Assembly (NCBI GenBank): GCA_002426795.1 | Contig: DINQ01000008.1 | Location: forward strand, 574,967-638,966 | Source: Bacteroidales bacterium UBA5536 | Lineage (GTDB): Bacteria; Bacteroidota; Bacteroidia; Bacteroidales; F082 | DNA length: 64,000 nucleotides | Direction of reading: 5' to 3' | Shown here: in pieces, positions 34,234 to 43,467 of the stretch | Numbering within the stretch: the first letter of the stretch is position 1 | Layout of the letters: each line of letters begins with the position of its first letter | Notes under the pieces: model-generated | Told to the model about the DNA's origin: nothing | The model's input: only the letters and a program-made list of their open reading frames with translations | Database searches by the model: none | Program-made: the position numbers and the translations under genes

Positions 34234-35274
34234 ATGGAAACGAATGTATTAAGATTTGAACACCCTGAATACCTATACGGACTGTTGGTCATTCCGTTGC
34301 TCATTGTTATATATATTCTGGGCGTGTACCTCAACAAAAAGGCAGTCAGGAGATTTGTAGGCACAAAACTCTCGGCCACACTTTTACCGCTCAACTCAGG
34401 AATCAGGCCCGTTTTAAAGCTTATGTTGCTGCTGTTGGCATTTACGAGCCTGATTTTTGCGGCCGCCAATCTGCAAACCGGATCAAAACTGGAAGAAGTC
34501 AAGCGTGAAGGCATCGACCTTTTTATTGCTATCGATATTTCCAATTCTATGATGGCCGAGGACATTGCTCCCAATCGGCTTGAACGGGCCAAACAGGCTA
34601 TCAATAGGCTGGTAGATAAGCTTGAAGGCGATCGAATTGGCATCATAGTTTTTGCAGGCAAAGCCTTTATTCAGCTCCCACTCACAACAGATTATGCTGC
34701 GGCCAGGTTATTTCTGTCAACTATCAGCACCGACCTGATCAATGCGCAGGGAACAGCAATTGCATCAGCCATTGAAACTGCCGTAGGCGCCTTCGACGAA
34801 AACGACCACAACAAAGCTATCATCATCATTTCGGACGGCGAAGACCACGAAGAAAATGCTGTTGAAGCTGCCACCGAAGCCAATAAGAAAGGTATTACGG
34901 TTTACACCATCGGCATGGGTTTGCCAGATGGAACGCCAATTCCGCTCTATAACCAATATGGCAAACGAACCGGTTTCAGAAAAGATGCTGACAATAACAC
35001 CGTTGTTACGCGATTAAACGAAACCATGCTACAACAAATTGCGGCAGCCGGTCAGGGCTCCTACATCAGGGCAAACAATTCATCAACCGGACTCGAAAAG
35101 ATCTTCAATGAGATCAATCAGATGGAGAAATCAGAAATCGACAGCAAAGTTTTTACTGATTATGAAGACCAGTTTCAATGGTTTGTTGGATTTGCAATAT
35201 TGTTAATACTTGCTGAGTTATTGCTTTCGGCAAGCAGAAAAAAATGGGAAAAAATGTTTAAATTTTTCGACTAG
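34234..35274 (+). CDS. batB: BatB: VWA-domain membrane protein
   Basis: Paralogue of BatA. Seen: 346 residues; two N-terminal helices (about 15-32 and 60-78); VWA domain with metal site DISNS (101-105), IQLPLTTDYA and IISDGEDHEENA; C-terminal helix (about 312-335) ending in a basic tail. The glycine of the usual DxSxS loop is Asn here but the liganding residues remain. Nine bases after batA. BatA and BatB probably form a hetero-oligomer, by family precedent. Confidence 0.93.
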   Translation: METNVLRFEHPEYLYGLLVIPLLIVIYILGVYLNKKAVRRFVGTKLSATLLPLNSGIRPVLKLMLLLLAFTSLIFAAANLQTGSKLEEVKREGIDLFIAIDISNSMMAEDIAPNRLERAKQAINRLVDKLEGDRIGIIVFAGKAFIQLPLTTDYAAARLFLSTISTDLINAQGTAIASAIETAVGAFDENDHNKAIIIISDGEDHEENAVEAATEANKKGITVYTIGMGLPDGTPIPLYNQYGKRTGFRKDADNNTVVTRLNETMLQQIAAAGQGSYIRANNSSTGLEKIFNEINQMEKSEIDSKVFTDYEDQFQWFVGFAILLILAELLLSASRKKWEKMFKFFD

Positions 35275-35285
35275 GAATCACTGCC

Positions 35286-36065
35286 ATGAAAAACACACTC
35301 TTAATCATACTCCTTTTTGCATTGTTTGTGCCATACTCCTATGCACAAAACGACAAAAAGTTGCTGCGTAGTGGCAATAAGCTATTCAACAAAGAAGCCT
35401 ACAGCGAAGCAGAAGTTGACTACCAAAAGGCCCTGGACGAAAATCCGGTGAACGATAAGGCCTTATACAATCTTGCTGCTTCGCAATACATGCAAAAGAA
35501 TTATGAAGGTGCTACCAAAGATTTCAAGCAGGTCACCGAAATGAGTAAAAGTCCACGGATTGAATCAGAATCATACTACAACCTGGGTAACAGCCTGTTG
35601 AGCCAGGAAAAATACCAGGAAAGTATCGATGCGTACAAAAAAGCGCTGCGGATCAACCCTGAAGATGAAGAAGCACGCTACAACCTTGAATATGCACGCT
35701 GGAAATTGAAACAACAAATGAATCAACAAAATAAAGACCAGCAAAACAAAGACCAGCAAAATCAGGATCAGCAGAATAAAGACCAACAGCAGCAAGACCA
35801 GCATCAACAACAAGACCAACAGCAAGACCAACAGCAGCAGGACCAGCAACAACAAGACCAACAACAAGACCAACAACAAGATCAACAACAGCAACAAAAC
35901 CAGCAGCAGAACCAACAACAAAAACAGCAGGCACAGCAGCTCTCAAAAGAAGATGCTGAGCGGATGTTGCAGGCATTGCAAAATGAAGAAAAGAAGACAT
36001 TAGAAAAGGTGAGCGAACAGAAGGTGAAAGCCACTTCAAAAGTGAGCCTTGAAAAAGATTGGTAA
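35286..36065 (+). CDS. batC: BatC: TPR protein with Gln/Asp-rich tail
   Basis: Periplasmic tetratricopeptide protein of the Bat system. Seen: 259 residues; signal peptide ending in YSYAQ; three TPR motifs (about 24-137, such as ALYNLAASQYMQKNYEGATK and SYYNLGNSLLSQEKYQESI); then a low-complexity tail (143-218) built almost wholly of Q with D, N and K; and a short C-terminal helix rich in charged residues. The tail is longer than in typical BatC and could vary in length in frame. Followed by a separate promoter for batD. Confidence 0.9.
   Translation: MKNTLLIILLFALFVPYSYAQNDKKLLRSGNKLFNKEAYSEAEVDYQKALDENPVNDKALYNLAASQYMQKNYEGATKDFKQVTEMSKSPRIESESYYNLGNSLLSQEKYQESIDAYKKALRINPEDEEARYNLEYARWKLKQQMNQQNKDQQNKDQQNQDQQNKDQQQQDQHQQQDQQQDQQQQDQQQQDQQQDQQQDQQQQQNQQQNQQQKQQAQQLSKEDAERMLQALQNEEKKTLEKVSEQKVKATSKVSLEKDW
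35712..35939 (+). repeat. CAA/CAG-rich coding low-complexity tract in batC
   Basis: About 228 bases of tandem units such as AACAAAGACCAGC and CAACAAGACCAACAG encoding DQQN/DQQQ repeats. The strand bias creates long open frames on the opposite strand that are not genes. Confidence 0.9.
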
Positions 36066-36085
36066 ATCGGTTCAGAAAAGTGAAT

Positions 36086-36093
36086 TATCTTTG
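36086..36093 (+). promoter_or_regulatory. Internal -7 promoter element upstream of batD
   Basis: TATCTTTG matches TAnnTTTG exactly, in the 54-base gap between batC and batD, 27 bases before the batD start. It suggests that batD, batE and the last gene can be transcribed separately. Confidence 0.5.
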
Positions 36094-36119
36094 ACTGGCC
36101 AAAAAAGAGAAGCATAAGA

Positions 36120-37958
36120 ATGAAAAGGAAACATATCATTCAGCTATTGTTTGTCATACTGATGTTGCCCATGGCAACCCATGCCCAGGAGATTATTTTC
36201 AAGGCAATGGCCAAGGGCGAGATACGCGTTGGAGAGACTGTGCAGGTTGTTTTCGAGTTGAATGCTGAAGGTGAAAACTTCAGAGGCCCTGATTTTGCAG
36301 GCTGGCGGGTATTAAATGGCCCGATGAGTTCGACCAACTCAAGCATTCAGGTCATCAATGGTAAAATGAGCCAATCGTACACCCAATCGTTTACCTACAT
36401 TTTATCTGCCGATAAAGAGGGAACCCTTACAATAGGATCGGCAAGCGTGATGGTTGATGGTAAAAAATATACCAGCGAACCACTTTCAATCAAGGTATTG
36501 GCAGGAAATGCACAAACAGGAAATAACGGTCGTCAGCAAGGCGTTCAGCAGGGCGTGAGCGATAAGGACGTGTTTTTAAAGGCCATACCAAACAAAACCA
36601 GCGCTGTTATTGGCGAACAGGTTATTGTTACCTACCGAATCTATACGCGCGTGCCCATTTCCTCGGTAAATGTTTCGAAACTTTCCTCTTTTGGAGGTTT
36701 CTGGATGAAAAATCTGCTCGATGATAATGACGCACTACAGCAATCAACCACCACGATTGATGGCGAGGAGTATGTAGTTGCTGATGTGCGAAAAGTTGCC
36801 CTGTTTCCACAAAAAACCGGCAAACTTAAGATTGACCCAATGGAACTTGAATGTGTGGCACAAATCCGCACTCAGCCCGATCGCAGAAGAAGCCGCGATC
36901 CTTTCGAGAGTTTTTTCAATGATCCTTTTTTCAACCGTGGAATCAGTAATGTGCAAAAAACGCTCGAATCAGAAGCTCTTGAAATAAATGTACAACCCTT
37001 GCCTACTGCTGGCAAACCCAATAACTTTACTGGTGCTGTAGGACAATTTGGGCTTGAATCGGCTATTGACCGCACCAATGTGAAAACCAACGAAGCTGTC
37101 AATCTTTCACTAACTGTATCAGGAACAGGAAACCTTGAGTTGATCGATCTTCCACGTCCTGTTTTTCCACCTGATTTTGAAGTTTATGATCCAAAATCCT
37201 CAACGCAATTAAAAACCGGCGCCAATGGCGTAAGTGGATCCAAGAAAACAGAATTCCTGTTTATTCCCCGCGTCCCGGGCGATTTCACTATCGATCCGGT
37301 TCCTTTCACTTATTACGACCCGGTGAAAAAGTCATACCAGACCTTGCTGTCTAAATCGTTTACCATTCATGTTGAAAAAGGTGACAGCAACAGTCAGGAG
37401 GGCGTGGTTTATGCCAGCCCGCAAGAGGGCGTTAAATACCTGGGTACAGACATTCGGCACATCAAAACAAATCACTTCAATCTGACAAAGGCCAATAGCT
37501 TTTTCTTTGCGTCGTCTATGTATTTTACCCTCATCGTACTAATGATCGTTGTCTTTTTTGTTGCCCTGTTCTTGGTTCGCAAGCAAAACAAATTGCGTCA
37601 GAACCAGTCGCTTGTCCGCAACAAAAAAGCAACAAAGATTGCACGCAAGCGCCTCAAGGAAGCGCATGCTTTCTTCAAAAACAAGCAACAAAATGAGTTT
37701 TACAACGAAATGTCGCAGGCTTTGTGGGGATATATTGCAGACAAGTTTTACATCCAACAATCTCAACTATCAATCGACAGCGTGACAGAAGCGTTGATCG
37801 CAAAAAATACACCTCAGGAATTAATTGAATTATTTGTTCAAACGCTTCAAAACTGCGAGTATGCCCGTTTTGCACCAGGTGAAGCCGGAAAAAAAATGGA
37901 AGACCTTTACCAACAAGGTATCGAAGCCATTACAAAAGCAGAGAAAATGATCAAATAA
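36120..37958 (+). CDS. batD: BatD: oxygen-tolerance membrane protein
   Basis: Large BatD protein (PF13584). Seen: 612 residues; signal peptide ending in ATHAQ; periplasmic part of several Ig-like repeats (for example VTYRIYTRVPISSVNVSK and VNLSLTVSGTGNLELIDLPRP) to about 445; a transmembrane helix (about 465-487, FTLIVLMIVVFFVALFLV); and a cytoplasmic helical tail (KRLKEAHAFFKNKQQNEFYNEM...) like that of the DUF4381-like protein in this operon. Such shared tails suggest both dock on the same cytoplasmic partner. Nine bases before batE. Confidence 0.92.
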   Translation: MKRKHIIQLLFVILMLPMATHAQEIIFKAMAKGEIRVGETVQVVFELNAEGENFRGPDFAGWRVLNGPMSSTNSSIQVINGKMSQSYTQSFTYILSADKEGTLTIGSASVMVDGKKYTSEPLSIKVLAGNAQTGNNGRQQGVQQGVSDKDVFLKAIPNKTSAVIGEQVIVTYRIYTRVPISSVNVSKLSSFGGFWMKNLLDDNDALQQSTTTIDGEEYVVADVRKVALFPQKTGKLKIDPMELECVAQIRTQPDRRRSRDPFESFFNDPFFNRGISNVQKTLESEALEINVQPLPTAGKPNNFTGAVGQFGLESAIDRTNVKTNEAVNLSLTVSGTGNLELIDLPRPVFPPDFEVYDPKSSTQLKTGANGVSGSKKTEFLFIPRVPGDFTIDPVPFTYYDPVKKSYQTLLSKSFTIHVEKGDSNSQEGVVYASPQEGVKYLGTDIRHIKTNHFNLTKANSFFFASSMYFTLIVLMIVVFFVALFLVRKQNKLRQNQSLVRNKKATKIARKRLKEAHAFFKNKQQNEFYNEMSQALWGYIADKFYIQQSQLSIDSVTEALIAKNTPQELIELFVQTLQNCEYARFAPGEAGKKMEDLYQQGIEAITKAEKMIK

Positions 37959-37967
37959 TCGTGAGTC

Positions 37968-38822
37968 ATGCAAAAATTAATTGCAATGAAATGCCGTGAT
38001 AATATCAGAATGAAGCAAAAAGTAAACATCAAAAGAAGCTTGTCGCCAGCCACTTTAACAGTAGCTTTCATTCTTTTTGCCTTCATTTTTTACCCAAAAC
38101 CTACTACTGCCCAAATCAGCCTAGAGCAGGCACAGGCCAAAATTGAAGCTGCCAACAATTTCTACAATCAGGCCAGTTATGATACTGCTGTGCAGTTATA
38201 CCAGCAGGTGATTGATGCTGGTTATGCTTCTGATAGGCTGTATTATAACCTTGGAAACGCTTTTTATAAACTGCGCGATATTCCCTCGGCAATTCTGTAT
38301 TACGAGAAAGCCAGTAAACTGAATCCGAACGACGAAGACATCGCTCAGAACCTTGAGATAGCGAACAGCCAGATCATCGATAAAATTGAGCCGCTACCAC
38401 AGCTGTTTCTTAAAAACTGGTGGCGCACATTCTATACCATGTTTAATGCGAATGCGTGGGCATGGATTTCTGTGGTTTTGCTCGCCTCGCTATTGGTTTT
38501 GCTGTTTATTTTCCTAACAACACGCCGACAATTTTTAAAAAAAATCAGTTTTTTTCTGGGCTTGCTCATGCTTTTACTGACCTTGGGCGCTTTTGGACTT
38601 GCATCTCAAAAATACTATTACACCCAACAAATCAACGAAGCTATTATCTTTACACCCACAATAACAGTAAAAAGCTCACCAGGAGCCTCTAGTGTTGATT
38701 TGTTTGTGCTACATGCCGGCACCAAAGTCAGATTACTCGACAAGACTGTCGGCTGGAACAAAATCAGAATCGCTAATGGCAGTGTAGGATGGTTGCCTGA
38801 TGAGTCGATGAAAGGTATTTAA
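37968..38822 (+). CDS. batE: BatE: TPR plus SH3-like protein
   Basis: Membrane Bat protein. Seen: 284 residues; N-terminal signal or anchor (about 30-48, ending PTTAQ); TPR repeats (about 50-125, AQAKIEAANNFYNQASYDT and LYYNLGNAFYKLRDI); two transmembrane helices (about 157-178 and 186-208); and a C-terminal bacterial SH3 domain (about 225-280) with KSSPGASSVDLFVLHAGTKV and VGWLPDESM. The first ATG is used here; an ATG at 38010 gives a more normal signal peptide. One base separates it from the next gene. Confidence 0.9.
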   Translation: MQKLIAMKCRDNIRMKQKVNIKRSLSPATLTVAFILFAFIFYPKPTTAQISLEQAQAKIEAANNFYNQASYDTAVQLYQQVIDAGYASDRLYYNLGNAFYKLRDIPSAILYYEKASKLNPNDEDIAQNLEIANSQIIDKIEPLPQLFLKNWWRTFYTMFNANAWAWISVVLLASLLVLLFIFLTTRRQFLKKISFFLGLLMLLLTLGAFGLASQKYYYTQQINEAIIFTPTITVKSSPGASSVDLFVLHAGTKVRLLDKTVGWNKIRIANGSVGWLPDESMKGI

Positions 38823-38823
38823 C

Positions 38824-40119
38824 ATGCGTATTCCCTTTTTCAAGGGTTTGTTTCTCCTCATGGCGGCATCGGGCGCATGCCTCCTTTCTTCCTGCCTAAA
38901 ATCGACCGATCCGGGATTGCCACGAAAAGTTGTCGATGCTATACAGGGCACAGGAGTGAACCGCATTGAATTGATAAAAACTGTCGCACAATACATTGGG
39001 GCCAGTGATACATCCAAACTGCACGCAGCATATTACCTCATCGCTAACATCCCACATCAATATGCAGTGGACTATGAAATTCAGGACACTTTGGGTAAAT
39101 TATACGATTTTGTTCCTATAACTTTTGCATCATACGAAGATGCCGAGTTGTATTGGAAATCAAAGGAGAATAAAAATGGAGGACTGCATTATATCCCCAA
39201 AAAATACACACTCGACCGGGACACGATCACAGCTGATTTCATGATTCAGAACATAGAGGATGCTTTTTTTACAAAAACTTTTGCGTGGACCCATCCCTTT
39301 TCTGGTGAGTGCTTCGAAAAATATATTCTCCCCTATCGTTTTGGCAACGAACATTTGAATCATTGGCGTAGCGAGATTTTACGTGACTTTCAGTGGTTGA
39401 TCGATCGGTATGCACACGAGCAATCACCCGACACACTCATTCGTGTTGTGAATGACTATGTAAATCAAGAATACACTTTCGACAAACGTTTTCTACGTTT
39501 ACCAAATCCGCAGCCTTACGCTGAAATCTCATTGATCAAAAAGGGCAATTACCAGGATCTTGCTTATCTGAAAGCGAGTTTATTGCGCAGTATCGGAATC
39601 CCTGCCACAATTGATTATGTTCCGTTTTTAGCCGATACCGCACAAGCCTTTTATTTTGCTGTGGGACAGAACGAGCACGGGCAGTTTGTTCCACTTTTAC
39701 CAACAAACACGGCCTCTCTTTTTAAGAAAAAGCATATTCCAAAAGTTTACCGACGCACTTTTGATGAGGTTAAATCAAGTTTATTCGCCATCAAGCAGCT
39801 GTCGCTTAAAACGCCACCATTTATTGGTCATTTTCATTATCTGGACGTCACTAAATCTTATTTCAGTGTCTCAGCTATTGAATTCAAAAAGGAGGTAGAG
39901 GATACACTTGTGTATATCGCAGTGACAAATGATAAAAAATGGAAAGCTACCGACTGGAAGATTACTCATGACGAGCAAGTTCTTTTTCAACAAATGGTCA
40001 AAGGGCCGAATTATGCCCTGGGAATCATGAAAAATGATTCGCTGCAAATCATTTCAACGAAATTTTTTATACATCCTGACACAGCTTATAGCTCGTTGAA
40101 TTACAAACAGAAACATTAA
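38824..40119 (+). CDS. Transglutaminase-like lipoprotein lacking the catalytic Cys
   Basis: Predicted lipoprotein (lipobox LLSSC, Cys24) with a transglutaminase-like core. Seen: 431 residues; the block ILPYRFGNEHLNHWR (about 168-182) that I know from Bacteroidota transglutaminase-like proteins; then GNYQDLAYLKASLLRSIGIPA (241-261). In active relatives this last block reads G-x-C-x-D-L; here the Cys position is Tyr243, and the later G-HxWN box with the catalytic His is missing. So it is probably a binding protein, not an enzyme. It starts one base after batE and ends the operon, which suggests a partner role for the Bat complex, perhaps binding peptidoglycan or protein. Confidence 0.7.
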   Translation: MRIPFFKGLFLLMAASGACLLSSCLKSTDPGLPRKVVDAIQGTGVNRIELIKTVAQYIGASDTSKLHAAYYLIANIPHQYAVDYEIQDTLGKLYDFVPITFASYEDAELYWKSKENKNGGLHYIPKKYTLDRDTITADFMIQNIEDAFFTKTFAWTHPFSGECFEKYILPYRFGNEHLNHWRSEILRDFQWLIDRYAHEQSPDTLIRVVNDYVNQEYTFDKRFLRLPNPQPYAEISLIKKGNYQDLAYLKASLLRSIGIPATIDYVPFLADTAQAFYFAVGQNEHGQFVPLLPTNTASLFKKKHIPKVYRRTFDEVKSSLFAIKQLSLKTPPFIGHFHYLDVTKSYFSVSAIEFKKEVEDTLVYIAVTNDKKWKATDWKITHDEQVLFQQMVKGPNYALGIMKNDSLQIISTKFFIHPDTAYSSLNYKQKH

Positions 40120-40200
40120 TTCACCCAACAGCCTGCATCCCATAAACTGCTCCGCTCAGTCCGAAAACTGACTTTGAATTGTATATTTAAAAGAAAACAG

Positions 40201-40208
40201 TATTTTTG
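40201..40208 (+). promoter_or_regulatory. Candidate -7 element for the 969-residue T9SS cargo
   Basis: TATTTTTG fits TAnnTTTG but lies 143 bases before the start codon, which implies a long leader. The 231-base gap holds no small gene that I can see. Confidence 0.3.
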
Positions 40209-40350
40209 TTTGGTAGTATGCAATCGGTAGAATTGTTAATTGATGTTAAATAATTTCGGCCCGGCTTTGTTGCAGGTCTGAATATTTGCTGTAACTTGTG
40301 CCACTATTTTAGCGCTTTTGCAAACTGAAATATAATCAAAATTACATGAT

Positions 40351-43260
40351 ATGAAAAAAGGATTTTTACCCTTAAGTTTTCTTTTGGTAATCACCATTTT
40401 AACCGGATTGAACAGCTATGCATCCGGATCCGACAAAAACAAAGCAACCAATGTTCCCGAAACAGCTGAAGCCTATCTGAACAGCATCAGAGCAAACCAG
40501 CATACGGGCCTGATTGACCCGATCGACCTGTTAAAAGCATCATTGCAGGTAGATCAAATGAATCTGGTTAAGGGCAAAGAAAGTCTGAATTGGGTGAATC
40601 TGGGCCCTGATAATTTTGGCGGCCAGGTAAAAGCCATTTTATTTGACAACCGTGACGCTTCGGGCAATACTGTTTTGGCTGGCACAAGCGGTGGCGGCAT
40701 CTGGAAATCAGTCAATGATGGAATCACCTGGCAATTGGTGAGCAACATCAACATGCTCGTCAGTTCGATGGTACAGGCAGACAATGGTGATATTTATGTA
40801 GGCACAGGTGATGGCTTTAACGCACAAGCCACAAATGGCCTGAATGATTATACCTACACCACTGGTTTGATTGGTAAAGGAATTTTCAAATCGACAGATG
40901 GTGCAAACTTCGTCCAACTTCCGGCCACTGCTCCCTCACTGAATGACAATGCAGCTACATGGGCTTTTGTAAACGAACTTGCATTAAGTCCAAACGGAGA
41001 TCTTTTTGCTGCTACAAATACCGGATTGATGGTTTCATCTGACCAAGGAAATACCTGGACAGTTGCCAGTGACGAAGAAGGAAATGAACTCAGCATGAAT
41101 GCAACCGACGTTAAGGTAAGCACCGATGGTCTTGTGATTGCAGCCGTCGACAAAAAATGTTATATTTCAAAATCAGGTGACATCACAGCTTTTGTAAACC
41201 GTTCAACCGCCGATTCAATATCATTACCAACAGCCAATGTCGACCGAATCGAGGTAGCTGTTGCTCCATCCGATCCAAACAGACTGTATGCAAGTTGCGT
41301 CAGAAGCACTGGTATCCAAGAAGGTATTTATACTTCTATAGATCAAGGCGATCATTGGACGTTGATTCTTCCTGCATCTGCATCAATAAATATCTATGGT
41401 GGCAGAGGAAGTTACAATAATAATATTACTGTATTTCCAAATGATCCAACAAGAATTCTCATAGGTGGAGCTGACTTGTGGCAAGGGCGTAAGGTTCAGG
41501 AAGAAGGATTGTATGCATGGGATCAAAAATCACGCGGTATTACTGGCAGTTTCGATCCAAGTTATCTGCACCTTGGACAGCAAACCGTTGCTTTTAAACC
41601 AGGTTCTGATAACAAATTCTATGTTGGCACTGACGGTGGTGCATTCAAAGGAAGCTATTCGAGTGAAGAGTTCACTTTTGAGCCCAGCAACAGAAATATG
41701 ATTTCCGCAAGATTTTATAAAGTTGCCCCATCTGGAGGCGAAAACAGGCTGATTGGTGGTGCTCAGGATCATGGTGTTTTGTATATATCGGGTAATGGTA
41801 ACACAACCAAACAAGCCGAAGCTATTTACCCAGGCAATTTTACTTCATTTGCTGACCACGGCGGTTCATGCGCATTCTCAACGATTTTCCCGGAAGCAGC
41901 CATAGTGAGCAGCACCGCAGGAAGTATGGCCCGTACAGAAGATTTGGGATTTACCTATTCAAGCCAATTTTTAGGTTCACTCATGACCAACACTGCATTT
42001 AATACGCCTATTGCCTTGTGGGAAAGCTATGACGACCAAAACAGTCGCGACTCGATCACCTTTGTAGCTCGCAGAAACTATAGTTCTGGCGAAGTTATCA
42101 AACCAAAAAGCAATAACAACGATCATCCATTTTATTATACACTGACCCAAAACCTCTCGACAGGTGACTCACTCAAGATTAAAGATATTGTAGCCAGCAA
42201 GTTGTTTATTGCCGTAGCCAACAGACTTTGGATGACCAAGCAAGCCTTGAATTTTGACGTCACTCCAGAATGGTTCCAGCTGGCCAACACAACTGTTGGT
42301 TTTTCAGGAACACCTGTTTCATTGGCTTATTCAAGCGATGCAAACCACGTTTTTGTTGGCATGAAAAATGGTAAGTTGTACCGCGTTTCGAATATTGCTT
42401 TGGCTTACGATTTTGCAACAGCTGATGTCACTAGCGAGGAGCAGATAGTTACCACAACAGAGCTTCATGTGTATTTGCCTGGCACAACCACTCAAATCAC
42501 ACAAGCCATTACTTCAATTTCTGTTGATCCCAAAAACCCAAACAATGTGCTTATTACTGTTGGTAACTATGGCAATGATGTTTATGTGTATATGACGACC
42601 AACGCTTTAGCAGAAACTCCTGAATTTACCAGCAAACAAGGTAATTTGCCTAAAATGCCGGTTTATGCTTCGTTACTCGAAATGACCAATCCTGAAAAGG
42701 CAATGATTGGAACAGAACACGGTATCTTCATAACTGACAATGTTTGGAGTTCAAGTCCAGTTTGGACTGCTGATCAGGTGAATATGGGAGACGTTCCCGT
42801 ATTTGATCTAAAACAACAGACCATCAACAAAGCTGCTGACACTGTTCAGCTCATCAATATCGATACGCTCGTTCTGAATTATCCAGGAACAAACAACTTC
42901 GGAATTGTTTACGCGGCTACTTTCGGACGTGGCTTGTATCGTTGCAACAATTTCAGAAAACCAGTTGGTCTTGACGAAAATCCGCAGGCTTTTACCGCAG
43001 ATCAGATGCAGCTTAGCATTTTCCCCAATCCGGTGGTAAATCAGGCTTATGCCAGCTTTGAAATCAAAGATGCGAATGCAGCCGTTAGCTATACCATATA
43101 CGATTTGAGCGGTCGTGCGGTTCAAGTTGCTGAACTCGGACAGTTTGCCAGTGGAAGCTACCAGATTAAAATTGAAACCAACAAGTTGCAAACAGGAGCT
43201 TACATTCTGCGAATGACAGATGGCAAACGCTCCAGCAGTGCTAAATTTCTTATTTATTAA
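40351..43260 (+). CDS. Secreted sortilin/BNR-like beta-propeller with T9SS sorting domain
   Basis: Large cell-surface or secreted protein. Seen: 969 residues; signal peptide ending in NSYASG; repeated propeller-like units with BNR/Asp-box and sortilin features (GGIWKSVNDGITWQLVS, GIFKSTDGANFVQL, LMVSSDQGNTWTVAS, GIYTSIDQGDHWTLIL); and a C-terminal T9SS type A sorting domain from about 890 (LSIFPNPVVNQAYASFEI ... GAYILRMTDG). The ten-bladed-propeller class often binds glycans or proteins; no catalytic motif is visible. Single gene, followed by a strong terminator. Exported by a T9SS encoded elsewhere. Confidence 0.85.
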   Translation: MKKGFLPLSFLLVITILTGLNSYASGSDKNKATNVPETAEAYLNSIRANQHTGLIDPIDLLKASLQVDQMNLVKGKESLNWVNLGPDNFGGQVKAILFDNRDASGNTVLAGTSGGGIWKSVNDGITWQLVSNINMLVSSMVQADNGDIYVGTGDGFNAQATNGLNDYTYTTGLIGKGIFKSTDGANFVQLPATAPSLNDNAATWAFVNELALSPNGDLFAATNTGLMVSSDQGNTWTVASDEEGNELSMNATDVKVSTDGLVIAAVDKKCYISKSGDITAFVNRSTADSISLPTANVDRIEVAVAPSDPNRLYASCVRSTGIQEGIYTSIDQGDHWTLILPASASINIYGGRGSYNNNITVFPNDPTRILIGGADLWQGRKVQEEGLYAWDQKSRGITGSFDPSYLHLGQQTVAFKPGSDNKFYVGTDGGAFKGSYSSEEFTFEPSNRNMISARFYKVAPSGGENRLIGGAQDHGVLYISGNGNTTKQAEAIYPGNFTSFADHGGSCAFSTIFPEAAIVSSTAGSMARTEDLGFTYSSQFLGSLMTNTAFNTPIALWESYDDQNSRDSITFVARRNYSSGEVIKPKSNNNDHPFYYTLTQNLSTGDSLKIKDIVASKLFIAVANRLWMTKQALNFDVTPEWFQLANTTVGFSGTPVSLAYSSDANHVFVGMKNGKLYRVSNIALAYDFATADVTSEEQIVTTTELHVYLPGTTTQITQAITSISVDPKNPNNVLITVGNYGNDVYVYMTTNALAETPEFTSKQGNLPKMPVYASLLEMTNPEKAMIGTEHGIFITDNVWSSSPVWTADQVNMGDVPVFDLKQQTINKAADTVQLINIDTLVLNYPGTNNFGIVYAATFGRGLYRCNNFRKPVGLDENPQAFTADQMQLSIFPNPVVNQAYASFEIKDANAAVSYTIYDLSGRAVQVAELGQFASGSYQIKIETNKLQTGAYILRMTDGKRSSSAKFLIY

Positions 43261-43322
43261 GGAAGATTGACGAACTATCCTCAGCCATTTGCCTCACGGT
43301 TATTGCTGAATCATATAAAAAG

Positions 43323-43358
43323 AAAAAACACCATTAGCTTGTGCTAATGGTGTTTTTT
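43323..43358. terminator. Bidirectional terminator, perfect 16-bp stem
   Basis: AAAAAACACCATTAGC-TTGT-GCTAATGGTGTTTTTT: a perfect stem with a four-base loop and U-runs on both strands. It lies between the convergent T9SS-cargo gene and the barrel-protein gene at 43468. Confidence 0.92.
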
Positions 43359-43467
43359 CTTTACTATAAAGCCATAAAAGCTGACTAAAAGGGAAAAAAC
43401 TTATTATAAACGATAACTTAATGAATGAATGCGAAAAGATTAAGATAGATAGTTTAGTGGGTAAATT

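Noticed and set aside
35571..36039. Long Leu/Val-rich open frames on the minus strand opposite batC
   Set aside because: They are the reverse complement of the CAA/CAG-rich repeat tract; composition is an artefact and the plus-strand gene is well supported.
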